From positions 254,589 through 318,588 of the forward strand of contig NZ_JAZGJQ010000003.1 in assembly GCF_036408855.1 (NCBI RefSeq): a stretch of 64,000 bases of DNA, read 5' to 3'. The notes below the pieces were generated by a model. That model saw only the letters and a program-made list of their open reading frames with translations. It made no database searches and was not told the DNA's origin. The DNA is from Olsenella_K absiana (lineage in GTDB: Bacteria > Actinomycetota > Coriobacteriia > Coriobacteriales > Atopobiaceae). The translations under genes were made by a program, and so were the position numbers. Below, piece after piece: positions 43,820-52,867 of the stretch (positions are counted from its first letter, which is position 1; each line of letters opens with the position of its first letter).

Positions 43820-44365
43820 CTAGGGGAGCAGGAGCAGGGCCGCCAGCAGGCAGGCCTGCCCGACGCTGTTCGTGAGCTGCTCGACCCAGTTGGACCTCGC
43901 GTCCATCTGGTCCCGGTGCGAGCCGAGCCAGCCCATGAGGGCCATGCAGGCGACCCACGCAGCCAGCAGCGGGAGGGCGGGGAGCGAGAGCGCCGCGGCG
44001 AGCACGGGGGCCCAGCTGACGCGTGCGGTCAGGAGGCCCGCGGCCATGAGGACGAAGCCTGTGGGCATGGTCATGGCCATCTGGCGGGAGAGCGGCCTCA
44101 CGTCCTTGTCGGCCAGCGCGACGAGGAGCTTCCAGAGCACCTTCCCCAGGGCGCCGACGGCCGAGACCGCGGCGCCCACGACGAAGAGGGGGCTCGCGAC
44201 CCGACTTGCGACCACGAGCGCGGAGAGGCAGAAGAGCGCCACGGGGACGGCGTCCGCCAGGGCGAGAGGGAGCGTGAAGCCCTGGGGCGTGCCTTCCGCC
44301 CCTGCGCGCCCCCTGGCGTCCGCGCCAGAGCCGGACGGGTGCCTGTCGCCGACGTCGCGTCGCAT
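43820..44365 (-). CDS. Membrane protein of unknown function
   Basis: 181 residues on the minus strand. A polar N-terminus of about 30 residues is followed by about five hydrophobic segments (LALADAVPVALFCLSALVVA, FVVGAAVSAVGALGKVLWKL, MPTGFVLMAAGLLTA, ALSLPALPLLAAWVACMALM, VGQACLLAALLLLP). No family recognised. It converges with the thioesterase gene and diverges from the DUF1295 gene. Confidence 0.65.
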   Translation of the reverse strand: MRRDVGDRHPSGSGADARGRAGAEGTPQGFTLPLALADAVPVALFCLSALVVASRVASPLFVVGAAVSAVGALGKVLWKLLVALADKDVRPLSRQMAMTMPTGFVLMAAGLLTARVSWAPVLAAALSLPALPLLAAWVACMALMGWLGSHRDQMDARSNWVEQLTNSVGQACLLAALLLLP

Positions 44366-44422
44366 GGTGCTCCTCCCCAGTCGCTGGGGCCCCGCCTGGC
44401 CCGGGGCGCCCGTATTGTGGGA

Positions 44423-44428
44423 TATAGT
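44423..44428 (+). promoter_or_regulatory. Candidate promoter of the DUF1295 gene
   Basis: TATAGT preceded by TG-GGA (44418-44422), about 60 bases before the GTG start, in a divergent intergenic region. Confidence 0.4.
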
Positions 44429-44488
44429 AACCCCGCGTACGCGCGTCTCGCCCGACGCGAGCCGTCGGGCACCGGAAGGGAGTCACCT

Positions 44489-45280
44489 GTGCAGTTCTGG
44501 ATCTTGTTCCTGCTCGCCCTGGCGGTGAGCTCCATAGGCTTCAAGAAGTTCGTCTGGTTCATCTCGCTGGGCTACGGGTTCTCGATCGCGGCCCTCGGCG
44601 TCGCGCTCGTCGTGATGTTCTGGGACGCGCTCACGCCGCCCACCGCCCTCATCTGCGCCCTCTTCGTCGCCTACGGGCTCCGCCTCGGCCTCTTCCTGCT
44701 GCACAGGGAGCGCTCCTCCAAGGACTACAACCGGGTCATGAGGACGCAGGTCAACGACGGCTCCGGCCTAAGCCTGCCGGTGTGCGTCCTCATCTGGGCG
44801 ACCTGCGCCCTCCTCTACGCCTGCGAGGTGAGCCCGGTGCTGTTCAGGCTCGCCGCGGGAGGGGCGACGGGGCCCTCGACGGTGGCGGGCGCGCTCGTGA
44901 TGGTCGCCGGCATCGCGCTCGAGTCAGTCGCCGACCTGCAGAAGTCCGCGCAGAAGCGGCGCGACCCGCACCGGTTCTGCGACAAGGGCCTCTTCTCCTT
45001 CGTGCGCCGCCCCAACTACCTCGGCGAGGTCCTCTGCTGGACGGGCGTCTTCGTCTCGGGCGCGACGGCGCTCTCCGGCCTTGCGCAGTGGGCGGCGGCG
45101 CTCTTCGGCTACGTCGGCATCGTGTACGTGATGTTCGGCGGCGCGCGCCGCCTCGAGATCCGCCAGAACCGCAACTACGGGGCCGACCCCGCCTACCAGG
45201 CCTACGTCAGGGCGACGCCGATCCTCATCCCGTTCGTGCCGCTCTACAGCGTCGAGCGCTTCACCTGGCTCAAGGGCTAG
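44489..45280 (+). CDS. DUF1295 membrane protein (steroid-reductase-like fold)
   Basis: 263 residues, seven membrane segments. The C-terminal signature of the DUF1295/isoprenylcysteine-methyltransferase-like group is clear: DLQKSAQKRRDPHRFCDKGL, FSFVRRPNYLGEVLCWTGVF and RRLEIRQNRNYGADPAYQAY. NADPH-dependent reduction is inferred for the wider family; the substrate here is unknown. GTG start with GGAAGGGAG upstream; the frame is open upstream across the divergent region without homology. Confidence 0.85.
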   Translation: MQFWILFLLALAVSSIGFKKFVWFISLGYGFSIAALGVALVVMFWDALTPPTALICALFVAYGLRLGLFLLHRERSSKDYNRVMRTQVNDGSGLSLPVCVLIWATCALLYACEVSPVLFRLAAGGATGPSTVAGALVMVAGIALESVADLQKSAQKRRDPHRFCDKGLFSFVRRPNYLGEVLCWTGVFVSGATALSGLAQWAAALFGYVGIVYVMFGGARRLEIRQNRNYGADPAYQAYVRATPILIPFVPLYSVERFTWLKG

Positions 45281-45340
45281 CGCGGGTTTGAGTGCATGCG
45301 GGATCGAAGGTATCAGTCGCGTAGAAAAAAGCCGCGTAAG

Positions 45341-45368
45341 AAAAAGGCCAGGGCACCAAGCCCTGGCC
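45341..45368 (-). terminator. Terminator of the minus-strand tRNA-Pro
   Basis: Minus strand: GGCCAGGGC, TTGGT loop, GCCCTGGCC, then TTTTT. Confidence 0.9.
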
Positions 45369-45378
45369 TGAACGCTCG

Positions 45379-45455
<77 letters not shown>

Positions 45456-45486
45456 AGGTGAGAGACTCTGTCTCGCACAGAAAGAC

Positions 45487-45515
45487 ACTCTAACACCCTC
45501 GCACGGCAAACGCAA
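45487..45515 (-). promoter_or_regulatory. Promoter of tRNA-Pro copy 1
   Basis: Minus strand TTGCGT, 17-base spacer ending TGT, TAGAGT: -35, extended -10 and spacing all fit. Confidence 0.7.
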
Positions 45516-45718
45516 CAGTATTTTCTCGCCCTTTTCGCGCTTTCGGACCCCCTCGCCACCACCGTGCGAGAAGTTCTCGCCCGTGTGGGCTAACCTAGGG
45601 GTTCCCTGACCGACGGGCCCAGCCCGGGGTGCGGCTCGCCGCCTCCCGCCCTGCCGCGCTCGCGCGAGGCGCCCCGGTCAGCCTCTCCTTCGTTCGTCCG
45701 CAGGTCGTGGGGGTCCAG

Positions 45719-48700
45719 ATGTCGCTCGAATCCAGCCAGATTCTCTCGTATTGCGAGGAAGTCACGAAGTTCGCGTCGCAGGGGCCGGTCTCGTTCGGCA
45801 TCGACGAGTGCGTCGCCGAGGTCGGCTTCGACGCGGTGCGCGCGGGCTACATACCGCACGAGGACGCGCGTCGCCTCATCGACGACTACGTCGCCCGGCC
45901 CGGCAGGTCGCTCGACCGCGCGGGCAGGATCCCCATCGCCGTGTCGCTCAGGACCCTCGTCTTCGACGACCCGCGCCGCAAGAGCGCCGGGCTCCTCCTC
46001 ATCTCGGCCATGCTCGACGTCAACGGCCGCCTCTCCTTCGTGAAGGGCCTGCAGTACCCCTGGATCCCGCTCGACCGGCTGAGCGGGGCCGGCCTCGACG
46101 CCCGCACGCTTGTGGTCTCGAGCCTCGAGGAGTACCGCGGCTGGCAGAGGGCGGCCCAGGACCGCTACCGCTCGCTCTCGACCTGGGGCGGCTACGTGGA
46201 CCTGGCCTGCGCCATGTACGCCGGCATCGCGCACGTGGACGAGGACTACCTCGAGAGCGCGCCCTGCTCGGTCGACGCAAGGACCTGCTGCATCAAGGCG
46301 ATCCTCACGCTGGACGCCTCGGCCATCCCCTCCGAGGTCTTCGCGGCGCGCCGCCGCTCCTCGATGCCGCGGCCCGACGCCCTGGAGGAGGTGCTCCGCA
46401 GGCCGGGCACGCCCGAGCTCCCGGAGCACGTACCCGACGTGGCGGAGGCCGTCTTCGACCGCATCAAGGACAGGCGCGGCAGCATCCAGGCGCTCTCCGG
46501 CATGCCCGACGACGCCTACCGCGCGGTCTCGTCTCTCTCGGTGAGCCTGCCCTGGCACCTGGGCGTCGTCGAGGCGCCGATGGGGGAGTGCTCGAGCAGG
46601 CTCGCCTGCGCCCTCGCCTGCGCCCTCGTGACCGACGCGGCCGTGCGCGGCGCGGAGCAGCCCCGCGTCGTCCTCGCCACCCCCGACGCGAGGTGGCGCG
46701 AGGACCTCGAGCGCCAGCTCTCGCGCTACCTCGGGACGGGGTCGAGCCAGCTCGCGACCCCCTGGGTCCCCGGCCGGAGGGCGGAGTGGTCGCGCCGCCT
46801 GCGCGAGGCCTCCTACCTCGACGAGGTCGAGAAGGCCCTCGGCTCGAGGCCCCTCTCGGTCGCCAACGCGGCGATGGTCATCGGCCAGCGGCTCCGCAGG
46901 ATCGACCAGGTCCGCTGCGAGCTCGTGGACGCCTACCGAGAGATGCAGCTCGCGAGCGACCTCGTGGCGCAGCAGGCCGACGGCCTCCTCTCGCTGGCGA
47001 AGCTCCGGCGCGACCTGCTGTGGGCGAACGGGCGCCTCGAGTTCTGGTCGGGCCTGCTCAAGGGCAACCCGCCGCGCAAGAAGGTCCTCTCCTCCGGCCT
47101 CGCCTCCCAGCGCGGCATCATCGCCTCCAAGGCGGAGCCGGGCGAGAAGATCGCGCACACCTACGCCAACCTCGACGACGTCTGCCACGCCTACCGCGCG
47201 GAGATCGTTGAGCTCGAGGAGAGGATCCGCCTCGCGAACCAGGAGGCCGCCAGGCTGGACCTGAGGATCCGGCAGCACTCCGCCTACGGGACGGTCTGCT
47301 CAGAGCTCGTCGATGCCATCGCGGACGCCTGCCGCCTCGACTCCGGCGGGCGCGCCCGCCTGAACGCCCTGTTCGCCTCCGACAACCTCACGCCGCTGAG
47401 GCTCGAGCGCGCCCTTGACGCGACGGTGCGCGAGGTGGAGTTCTGGCTCGCGCTGCACCTCTTCGAGGCGCGGGCGTTCGAGTCCGGCGCGGACTTCGCC
47501 TGGTGCGAGGTGGTCGCCTACCAGCAGGTGCCCGCCCGCGTCAGCGGGTCGTCGGTGGCGGACCCCATCGACCTGCTCGTCACCCTCGGCTCGGAGCGCA
47601 TGCAGACGCCGCGCGCGCTCGCCTGCCTCGCGCTCGCCAGGCGCGCGGTCGTGGTCGGCGACCCGTGCGGGCTCAGGCCCAAGTGGGAGTTCGACCCGGC
47701 CACCGACCACGGCATCGGGGCGCTCTGCATGTCGGCCGAGGAGTACGACGAGCTCGTGGCGGAGGGCCTCAGCGCCTCGGCGCCCTCGACGCTGCTCGGC
47801 TGCGCCACGGCCTGCGCCGCGCGGACTCCCTCGGTCATCCGCGAGCGCGTCACCTGCCTCGACGACGCCCCCGCCGACCTTCGGGCCTTCAGGGCCGACG
47901 CCTTCTACGGCCGCGGTGACGCCGCGGCCGGCGCGCCGGCGGCCGCGGCGGGCAAGGAGGGCGCCGCCGACCAGGAGGGCGCCGTGGACAAGACGGCCCT
48001 GCCGCCTCTCCAGGTGCACCGCGTCAGGTCCGAGGCGCGCTCGGTGGGGCACAGCCTCAACAACCCCAGCGAGGCAAGGGCGCTCGTGCGCTGGGTGGAG
48101 GAGAACCTCGACGCCATAGCCGCGCTCGAGGAGACCCGGCGCGAGCCCGTCGAGGGCACGTCCCTGGGCGACGCGAAGCCCGCGCCCGGCGCCCGGCCGG
48201 CGCGTCCCGTCCGCCCCGTGCTCGTGCTGACGCCCTTCACCGCCCAGCGCCACCTCATCGAGGAGGAGCTGCGCTCGGCGGGCCCCGAGGTCGCGCGCAG
48301 GTGCGAGGTGGCGACCGTCCGCGAGCTCGGCGCCCGCAGGGCACCCGTCGTCGCCCTCTCGATGGCGGATTCCGTCTCGGGCATCGAGCAGCGCTACTTC
48401 GGCGGCGTGGACGCCATACTCGCCGTCGCGAGCGCGGCCGCGAGCGACTGCCTCGTGCTCTTCTGCGACACGGGCTGGGTCGCCGGCGCCACTGGCACGC
48501 CCGGCAGGTCGCTGGTGCAGCTCTCGGCTCACGCCTCGCTCGAGGACGGCCCGGCCGACGAGCCCGACCCCTCGGGTGCAGACGCGGCCGCGCCTGCGAG
48601 CGGGCGCCTCACGCTGGAGGAGATCCTCCGCGACCTCCGGCGCACGGGCTCCGTCATAGCCGAGGTCGGGCCCGGGGAGGCGTATCGCTGGCTCGAGGAG

Positions 48701-48877
48701 GACGGCCTCGTCATGCGGGCGCGTGCGCGGAACGGGCGGCTCGCTTGGGTTCCGACCGCACGCGGGCTCGAGGCCGGCATCCGCATCGAGCAGGGCGCCG
48801 ACGACGGGATGTCCTGCTCCTTCCTGCCAAGCTCGCAGACGTGCGTGCTCGCGAGCGTCCTCAGGCGCACGGAGTAG
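45719..48877 (+). CDS. Large SF1-helicase-like protein with degenerate catalytic motifs
   Basis: 1052 residues from ATG 45719 (GGGGGT upstream; a GTG 90 bases earlier is possible). The order of segments resembles Dna2/AAA_11-AAA_12 helicases: the Walker A position reads VEAPMGECSSRLA (286-294) with no GKT; the Walker B position reads PIDLLVTLGSERMQ with no DExx; motif III survives as VVVGDPCGLRP (G647, D648); motif IV/V as LVLTPFTAQRHLIEEEL (T838, P839). A central helical region (about 385-540) looks like a coiled-coil insertion. ATP hydrolysis is therefore unlikely. Cytosolic, no signal peptide. The alignment is by eye and the assignment is an inference. Confidence 0.6.
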   Translation: MSLESSQILSYCEEVTKFASQGPVSFGIDECVAEVGFDAVRAGYIPHEDARRLIDDYVARPGRSLDRAGRIPIAVSLRTLVFDDPRRKSAGLLLISAMLDVNGRLSFVKGLQYPWIPLDRLSGAGLDARTLVVSSLEEYRGWQRAAQDRYRSLSTWGGYVDLACAMYAGIAHVDEDYLESAPCSVDARTCCIKAILTLDASAIPSEVFAARRRSSMPRPDALEEVLRRPGTPELPEHVPDVAEAVFDRIKDRRGSIQALSGMPDDAYRAVSSLSVSLPWHLGVVEAPMGECSSRLACALACALVTDAAVRGAEQPRVVLATPDARWREDLERQLSRYLGTGSSQLATPWVPGRRAEWSRRLREASYLDEVEKALGSRPLSVANAAMVIGQRLRRIDQVRCELVDAYREMQLASDLVAQQADGLLSLAKLRRDLLWANGRLEFWSGLLKGNPPRKKVLSSGLASQRGIIASKAEPGEKIAHTYANLDDVCHAYRAEIVELEERIRLANQEAARLDLRIRQHSAYGTVCSELVDAIADACRLDSGGRARLNALFASDNLTPLRLERALDATVREVEFWLALHLFEARAFESGADFAWCEVVAYQQVPARVSGSSVADPIDLLVTLGSERMQTPRALACLALARRAVVVGDPCGLRPKWEFDPATDHGIGALCMSAEEYDELVAEGLSASAPSTLLGCATACAARTPSVIRERVTCLDDAPADLRAFRADAFYGRGDAAAGAPAAAAGKEGAADQEGAVDKTALPPLQVHRVRSEARSVGHSLNNPSEARALVRWVEENLDAIAALEETRREPVEGTSLGDAKPAPGARPARPVRPVLVLTPFTAQRHLIEEELRSAGPEVARRCEVATVRELGARRAPVVALSMADSVSGIEQRYFGGVDAILAVASAAASDCLVLFCDTGWVAGATGTPGRSLVQLSAHASLEDGPADEPDPSGADAAAPASGRLTLEEILRDLRRTGSVIAEVGPGEAYRWLEEDGLVMRARARNGRLAWVPTARGLEAGIRIEQGADDGMSCSFLPSSQTCVLASVLRRTE

Positions 48878-48968
48878 CCCCCGCCTGCCGCCAGGCGTCC
48901 TCGAGGCGCCTCTGACGGCCTCGCCCCCGGGCGGGATTCGGCGTGAAGCCGGGATAAGCGCGAGCCGA

Positions 48969-48979
48969 TGGGATAAGAT
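48969..48979 (+). promoter_or_regulatory. Promoter of pgsA
   Basis: TG-GGA-TAAGAT, about 40 bases before ATG 49020. It argues against the upstream ATG 48990, which would lie at the transcript 5' end without a ribosome-binding site. Confidence 0.5.
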
Positions 48980-49019
48980 ACCAAGCTGTATGCATCTGCA
49001 GGCGCAACGAAAGGCCTCC

Positions 49020-49745
49020 ATGAGCTCCAAGAAAGAAAAGGCGACCTCCACGATCAAGCAGATGGTCGCTCCGGACGCCGCGGAATCCCAGAGGGCCGGC
49101 ACCACCACGGCGCCGGTCGGCACCTCCGACAACCCCTCGCACAAGGTCTTCACGGTGGCGAACGCCATCACGGCCTGCCGCTTCGTCCTCACCATCGTGT
49201 TCCTCGTGCTGTTCGTGAGCCACGAGAACCGCATGGTCGCCCTCGCCTGCTACGCCATAGCGGCGCTGACGGACTTCCTCGACGGCCAGATCGCGCGCAG
49301 GACGCAGACCGTGAGCTGGCTCGGCAAGGTCATGGACCCGATCATGGACCGCGTGCTGCTCTTCACGGGCGTGCTCGGGCTGATGGTCACCGGCGAGCTG
49401 CCCATCTGGGTCGCCGTCTTCGTGATCGGCCGCGACGCCTACCTGGGCATCGGCGCGCTCGCGCTCCAGCGCTACCGGAAGCGCCCCGTCGACGTCGTCT
49501 ACATCGGCAAGGTCACGACGGCGCTCCTCATGTTCGGCTTCGTGGACCTGCTACTCGGCGTGCCGCAGCTTCGGCCGCTGGGGCTGGTGGGCGCCTCCTG
49601 GCTGCCCTTCCTCAACTCCGAGCCCGCCGCCCTCGGCATCGTCTTCGTGTACGCGGGCGTCGTATGCTCGACGATAACCGCCTGCATCTACACGCGCGAG
49701 GGGCTCAAGATCAGGCGCGACGCCCTCGAGGGACAGGGGCGCTAG
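49020..49745 (+). CDS. pgsA: CDP-alcohol phosphatidyltransferase (PgsA-like)
   Basis: 241 residues. A 45-residue polar N-terminus precedes about five to six membrane helices. The CDP-alcohol signature D-x2-D-G-x2-A-R-x8-G-x3-D-x3-D is complete: DFLDGQIARRTQTVSWLGKV followed by MDPIMD. Most likely makes phosphatidylglycerol phosphate or a related phospholipid. ATG 49020 is preceded by GAAAGG; it is one base from the DD-carboxypeptidase gene, with which it is probably cotranscribed. Confidence 0.85.
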   Translation: MSSKKEKATSTIKQMVAPDAAESQRAGTTTAPVGTSDNPSHKVFTVANAITACRFVLTIVFLVLFVSHENRMVALACYAIAALTDFLDGQIARRTQTVSWLGKVMDPIMDRVLLFTGVLGLMVTGELPIWVAVFVIGRDAYLGIGALALQRYRKRPVDVVYIGKVTTALLMFGFVDLLLGVPQLRPLGLVGASWLPFLNSEPAALGIVFVYAGVVCSTITACIYTREGLKIRRDALEGQGR

Positions 49746-49746
49746 C

Positions 49747-50952
49747 ATGCGGCTCTCCTCTGCGACGCGCCTGGCCCCGCGCGCCAAGCGGCCGCAGGCG
49801 TCCTGCGCCGCCTTCGCGGCCTGCCTTGTCGCGGCGCTCGGCATCCTCATCGGCGTCCTCGCGCCCACGCGCGCCCTGGCCGCAGACGGCCAGGAGGCAC
49901 CCACGCTCACCGAGGCGCAGGCCGCCATCGTGGTGGACCAGGCGGGCAACGTGCTCTTCTCCAAGAACGCGGACCAGGAGTTCCCGATGGCCTCCATCAC
50001 GAAGGTCATGACGGCGATCGTCGCGCTCGACTCCGGCAAGTCCCTGGACGACGTCTGCACGATCACCGACGCCAACCTCGGCGGCGAGGCGCAGGCCGCC
50101 GGCTACGTGGAGACCGACACCCCGACCTTCCGCGAGCTGCTGAACGCCATGCTCGTCTACTCGGCGAACGACGCGGCCTACAACGTGGCCGTCAACGTCG
50201 CCGGCTCGGAGGCGGCCTTCGTCGAGCGCATGAACGCGAAGGCGCAGGAGATCGGCATGACGCACACGCACTTCGTGAACAGCCACGGCCTCGAGGACGA
50301 CGCCCACTACTCGAGCGCGGAGGACCTCGTCAGGATGGGCCGCTACGCCTTCGAGAACTACCCTCTCATCTCGCAGACGGTCCACCAGACCTCGACCGTC
50401 GTCACCGCCAACGGCACGAGCACGCGGCTCTACTCGACAGACGCGCTCATGGGCGTCTACCCGGGCATGCGCGGGATAAAGACCGGCAAGGTCTCCACCG
50501 GCACGACCTTCCTCGGGGCCAGCGAGCGCAACAACGTGCAGCTCTTCACCGCCGTGCTCGGCTGCACCACGGACGAGGGCCGCTTCACGGACACGCGGAG
50601 CCTCATGGACTGGGCCTACCAGACCTACCAGCAGCGCCTGGTCGCGCGCACCGGCTGGACGCTGGCGCTGCACCCGTACGCCTACGACCTCGGCCTCAGG
50701 GTGGCGGAGTCGCCCATGCTCGACGCGACCTTCTCCGTCTGGCCCGACGGCGGCTACCTCTCCTACACCACCACGCGCCTCTGTGCAGGCTCGCTCCTCG
50801 AGCCCGGCGCCCTGACCGGCGCCACCACGTGGGAGCAGTCAGGACGCACGCTCGGCAGCGTCGTCCTGGGGACCTCGCGGCTCGTGAGGCGCTCCTCGTG
50901 GCCGGTCTTCTCGCTCCCGCTCTTCTCCGAGACCGAATACGGCGCCAGCTAG
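49747..50952 (+). CDS. D-alanyl-D-alanine carboxypeptidase (DacA/DacF family)
   Basis: Penicillin-binding protein 5-type enzyme, 401 residues. A long basic n-region and hydrophobic core (CLVAALGILIGVLAPTRALA) form a signal peptide with cleavage after ALA. Active-site motifs: S83-I-T-K86, S139-A-N141 (YSAND) and K245-T-G247 (IKTGKVS). The C-terminal region is shorter on amphipathic anchor features, so it may be secreted or loosely held. Trims the stem pentapeptide of peptidoglycan. Confidence 0.93.
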   Translation: MRLSSATRLAPRAKRPQASCAAFAACLVAALGILIGVLAPTRALAADGQEAPTLTEAQAAIVVDQAGNVLFSKNADQEFPMASITKVMTAIVALDSGKSLDDVCTITDANLGGEAQAAGYVETDTPTFRELLNAMLVYSANDAAYNVAVNVAGSEAAFVERMNAKAQEIGMTHTHFVNSHGLEDDAHYSSAEDLVRMGRYAFENYPLISQTVHQTSTVVTANGTSTRLYSTDALMGVYPGMRGIKTGKVSTGTTFLGASERNNVQLFTAVLGCTTDEGRFTDTRSLMDWAYQTYQQRLVARTGWTLALHPYAYDLGLRVAESPMLDATFSVWPDGGYLSYTTTRLCAGSLLEPGALTGATTWEQSGRTLGSVVLGTSRLVRRSSWPVFSLPLFSETEYGAS

Positions 50953-51013
50953 CGACAGCAGAGAAGGACCTGCCACGGCAACATCCGTCACCAACCTGCG
51001 AGGCGATCGTCCC

Positions 51014-51931
51014 ATGTCCCAAGAGCGCGACTTCTCCCGTGCGCCCGGCTCGGCGCGCATATCCGTCCTCTACGAGGAGCACCTCCTGCTGAGCGCGACC
51101 TTCGGGGACCGGCTCGCGTCGCGGCCGCCCGTCCCGAGCGCCTACGGCGACGGCGTCGGCGAGCGCGACGCGCTCGAGCGCGGCACGGCCCTCTCCGACC
51201 TGTCGGGCCTCTCGTGCCTGCTCTTCAGCGGCCCCTCCGCCACGGCCTTCGCCCACACCGCCTTCGCGGGACGCGAGCTCGCGGTGGGGGAGTGCGCGTA
51301 CGAGTGCGTCCTCATGGGGGACGGGAGGCTCGCCTCGGTGCCGCTCCTCGCGCGCACGGGCGACGCCGAGTTCGCCGTCCTCGACGCCTCGCCGCGCGCC
51401 CAGCTGCTCGCGTCCTGGCTCTCCTTCCTCGCCAACGTCGAGAGCGACGGGGTGGAGCCCTTCTCGGACCTCGTGGCGGAGAACGTCACGGGATCCCTCG
51501 TGCCGCTCCTGCTCGCCGGTGCTGACGCCGAGCGGGTCGCCTCCGACTACCTGCTCGAGGGCGCCGCGCTGCCCGCGCGCGGGCAGATCCGCAGCATCGC
51601 GCTCGACGGACGGATAGCCTCGCTCGTGGCGCGCGTGGACCCCGCGGCCGCTCGCGCCGCAGGCGCCCCCGCCTACCTGCTGCTCGTCCCTCCAGACGAC
51701 GCGCGCGCCGTCTGGAGGAGCCTGCTCTCCTTCGAGAGCGTGGCGCCCGTGGGCTCAGAGGCGCTCCGCCAGCACCTCGCAGACCGGCTCCCGTGGGCCT
51801 CCTGGCTCGGGGTCGGCGGCGGGGACGGCGCCAAAGCCGGCGCGGAGGGCCCCCTGGCGGCGCGCGACCTCGTGGCCGCGGGGCTCGCGCGCCCGCAGAT
51901 GGACTTCGTGGGCGCCCGCGGGCTCGCATAG
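51014..51931 (+). CDS. GcvT-like (aminomethyltransferase/YgfZ fold) protein
   Basis: 305 residues that resemble the folate-binding GcvT/YgfZ fold: TALSDLSGLSCLLFSGPSA (cf. the D-x-S domain 1 motif), YECVLMGDGRLASVPLLART and the LVAENVTGSLVPLLLAGADA segment. The usual catalytic Asp region and the C-terminal GcvT barrel are only weakly recognisable, so it may be non-catalytic or a folate sensor. No glycine-cleavage genes are nearby. The ATG at 51014 follows a weak GCGATCG region. Confidence 0.6.
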   Translation: MSQERDFSRAPGSARISVLYEEHLLLSATFGDRLASRPPVPSAYGDGVGERDALERGTALSDLSGLSCLLFSGPSATAFAHTAFAGRELAVGECAYECVLMGDGRLASVPLLARTGDAEFAVLDASPRAQLLASWLSFLANVESDGVEPFSDLVAENVTGSLVPLLLAGADAERVASDYLLEGAALPARGQIRSIALDGRIASLVARVDPAAARAAGAPAYLLLVPPDDARAVWRSLLSFESVAPVGSEALRQHLADRLPWASWLGVGGGDGAKAGAEGPLAARDLVAAGLARPQMDFVGARGLA

Positions 51932-52014
51932 GGCGCGCTTGTGGAAGAATCGGCTCAGCATCGGCTCGGGCCCGGCGGAGAGGCGCCGGGCGGCCCACGA
52001 CAGCGAGGTGACGC

Positions 52015-52395
52015 ATGAAGTACGCGATAAGCGCCGCGGACGTGCCGGACGCGCTCGGACGCTACTCACAGGGGACGACCGCCGGCAGGCTGATCTTCTC
52101 GGCTGGCCAGGTAGGCAGGGACGCCGAGGACCCGGACGTGCTCGTCGACGGAGGGCCGGTCGCCGAGTGCGAGCGCATCTGCGACATCTTCGAGAAGCTC
52201 CTCGAGGAGGTGGACTGCTCCCTCACGGACGTGGCGGCGATTACTGTCTACCTCACCGACCTCGACTACGCCGACGCGGTCGACGCAGTCCTGGGCAGGC
52301 GCTTCGGCACCCCGGGCCCGGCGCGAACGGTCGTGGAGGTGAGCGCGCTGCCCATGGCGGCCCGCATAGAAATGGACTTCGTCGCCTGCCGATAG
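52015..52395 (+). CDS. ridA: RidA family protein (enamine/imine deaminase)
   Basis: 126 residues, one YjgF/RidA domain that forms trimers and hydrolyses reactive 2-aminoacrylate-type enamines. Motifs: LGRYSQGTTAGRLIFSAGQV at the active-site groove, ITVYLTDLDYADAVD, and the C-terminal PARTVVEVSALPMAARIEM containing the Arg that binds the carboxylate. GAGGTGACGC precedes the ATG. Confidence 0.92.
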   Translation: MKYAISAADVPDALGRYSQGTTAGRLIFSAGQVGRDAEDPDVLVDGGPVAECERICDIFEKLLEEVDCSLTDVAAITVYLTDLDYADAVDAVLGRRFGTPGPARTVVEVSALPMAARIEMDFVACR

Positions 52396-52439
52396 CGCTA
52401 TCATTGACTCACTACGCAAATTTTGAGGGGAGCCACGCA

Positions 52440-52865
52440 ATGCCGACCAACAAGGACAACATGGGTGCGACCGAGATATTCCGCATGCCCTCCGCGGATT
52501 CCACGGTCCCTGACCTGATGGGCGAGAACGCCCTGGTACACCCGACCCTTACCATCGTGAAGGGGCCCTCGACCGGCCAGGTCTTCGAGCTGGACGAGAG
52601 CGACATCACGCTCGGGCGAGACCCCAAGAACAGCGTCTTCCTGAACGACATGACGGTCTCCCGCAAGCACGCACACATCGACCTCACCGGCATCGCCTCC
52701 GGCTACGCCTCCATCGAGGACCTGGGCTCCCTCAACGGTACCTGGGTGGACGGCGCCATCGTCAACAAGGCGCTCCTGAAGGACGGCTCCACGATCCAGA
52801 TCGGCACCTTCCGCATGATCTTCCACACCAACCGCCGTCCCAAGAGGGTCGAGACGGGCGCGTAG
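52440..52865 (+). CDS. FHA-domain protein (GarA/OdhI-like)
   Basis: 141 residues with one forkhead-associated domain (about 50-125): ITLGRDPKNSVFLNDMTVSRKHAHIDL and SLNGTWVDG (quoted in parts) hold the phosphothreonine-binding Arg, Ser and Asn. The N-terminal tail has a TEIFRMPSADST segment, reminiscent of the phosphorylated ETTS motif of actinobacterial GarA, which controls 2-oxoglutarate metabolism under a Ser/Thr kinase. That control is an inference here. GAGGGGAG precedes the ATG. A MerR gene follows after two bases, as in garA-ftsR loci. Confidence 0.85.
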   Translation: MPTNKDNMGATEIFRMPSADSTVPDLMGENALVHPTLTIVKGPSTGQVFELDESDITLGRDPKNSVFLNDMTVSRKHAHIDLTGIASGYASIEDLGSLNGTWVDGAIVNKALLKDGSTIQIGTFRMIFHTNRRPKRVETGA

Positions 52866-52867
52866 AT

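Noticed and set aside
48990..49019. Upstream ATG of pgsA
   Set aside because: It sits about ten bases after the -10 box without a ribosome-binding site; ATG 49020 has one.
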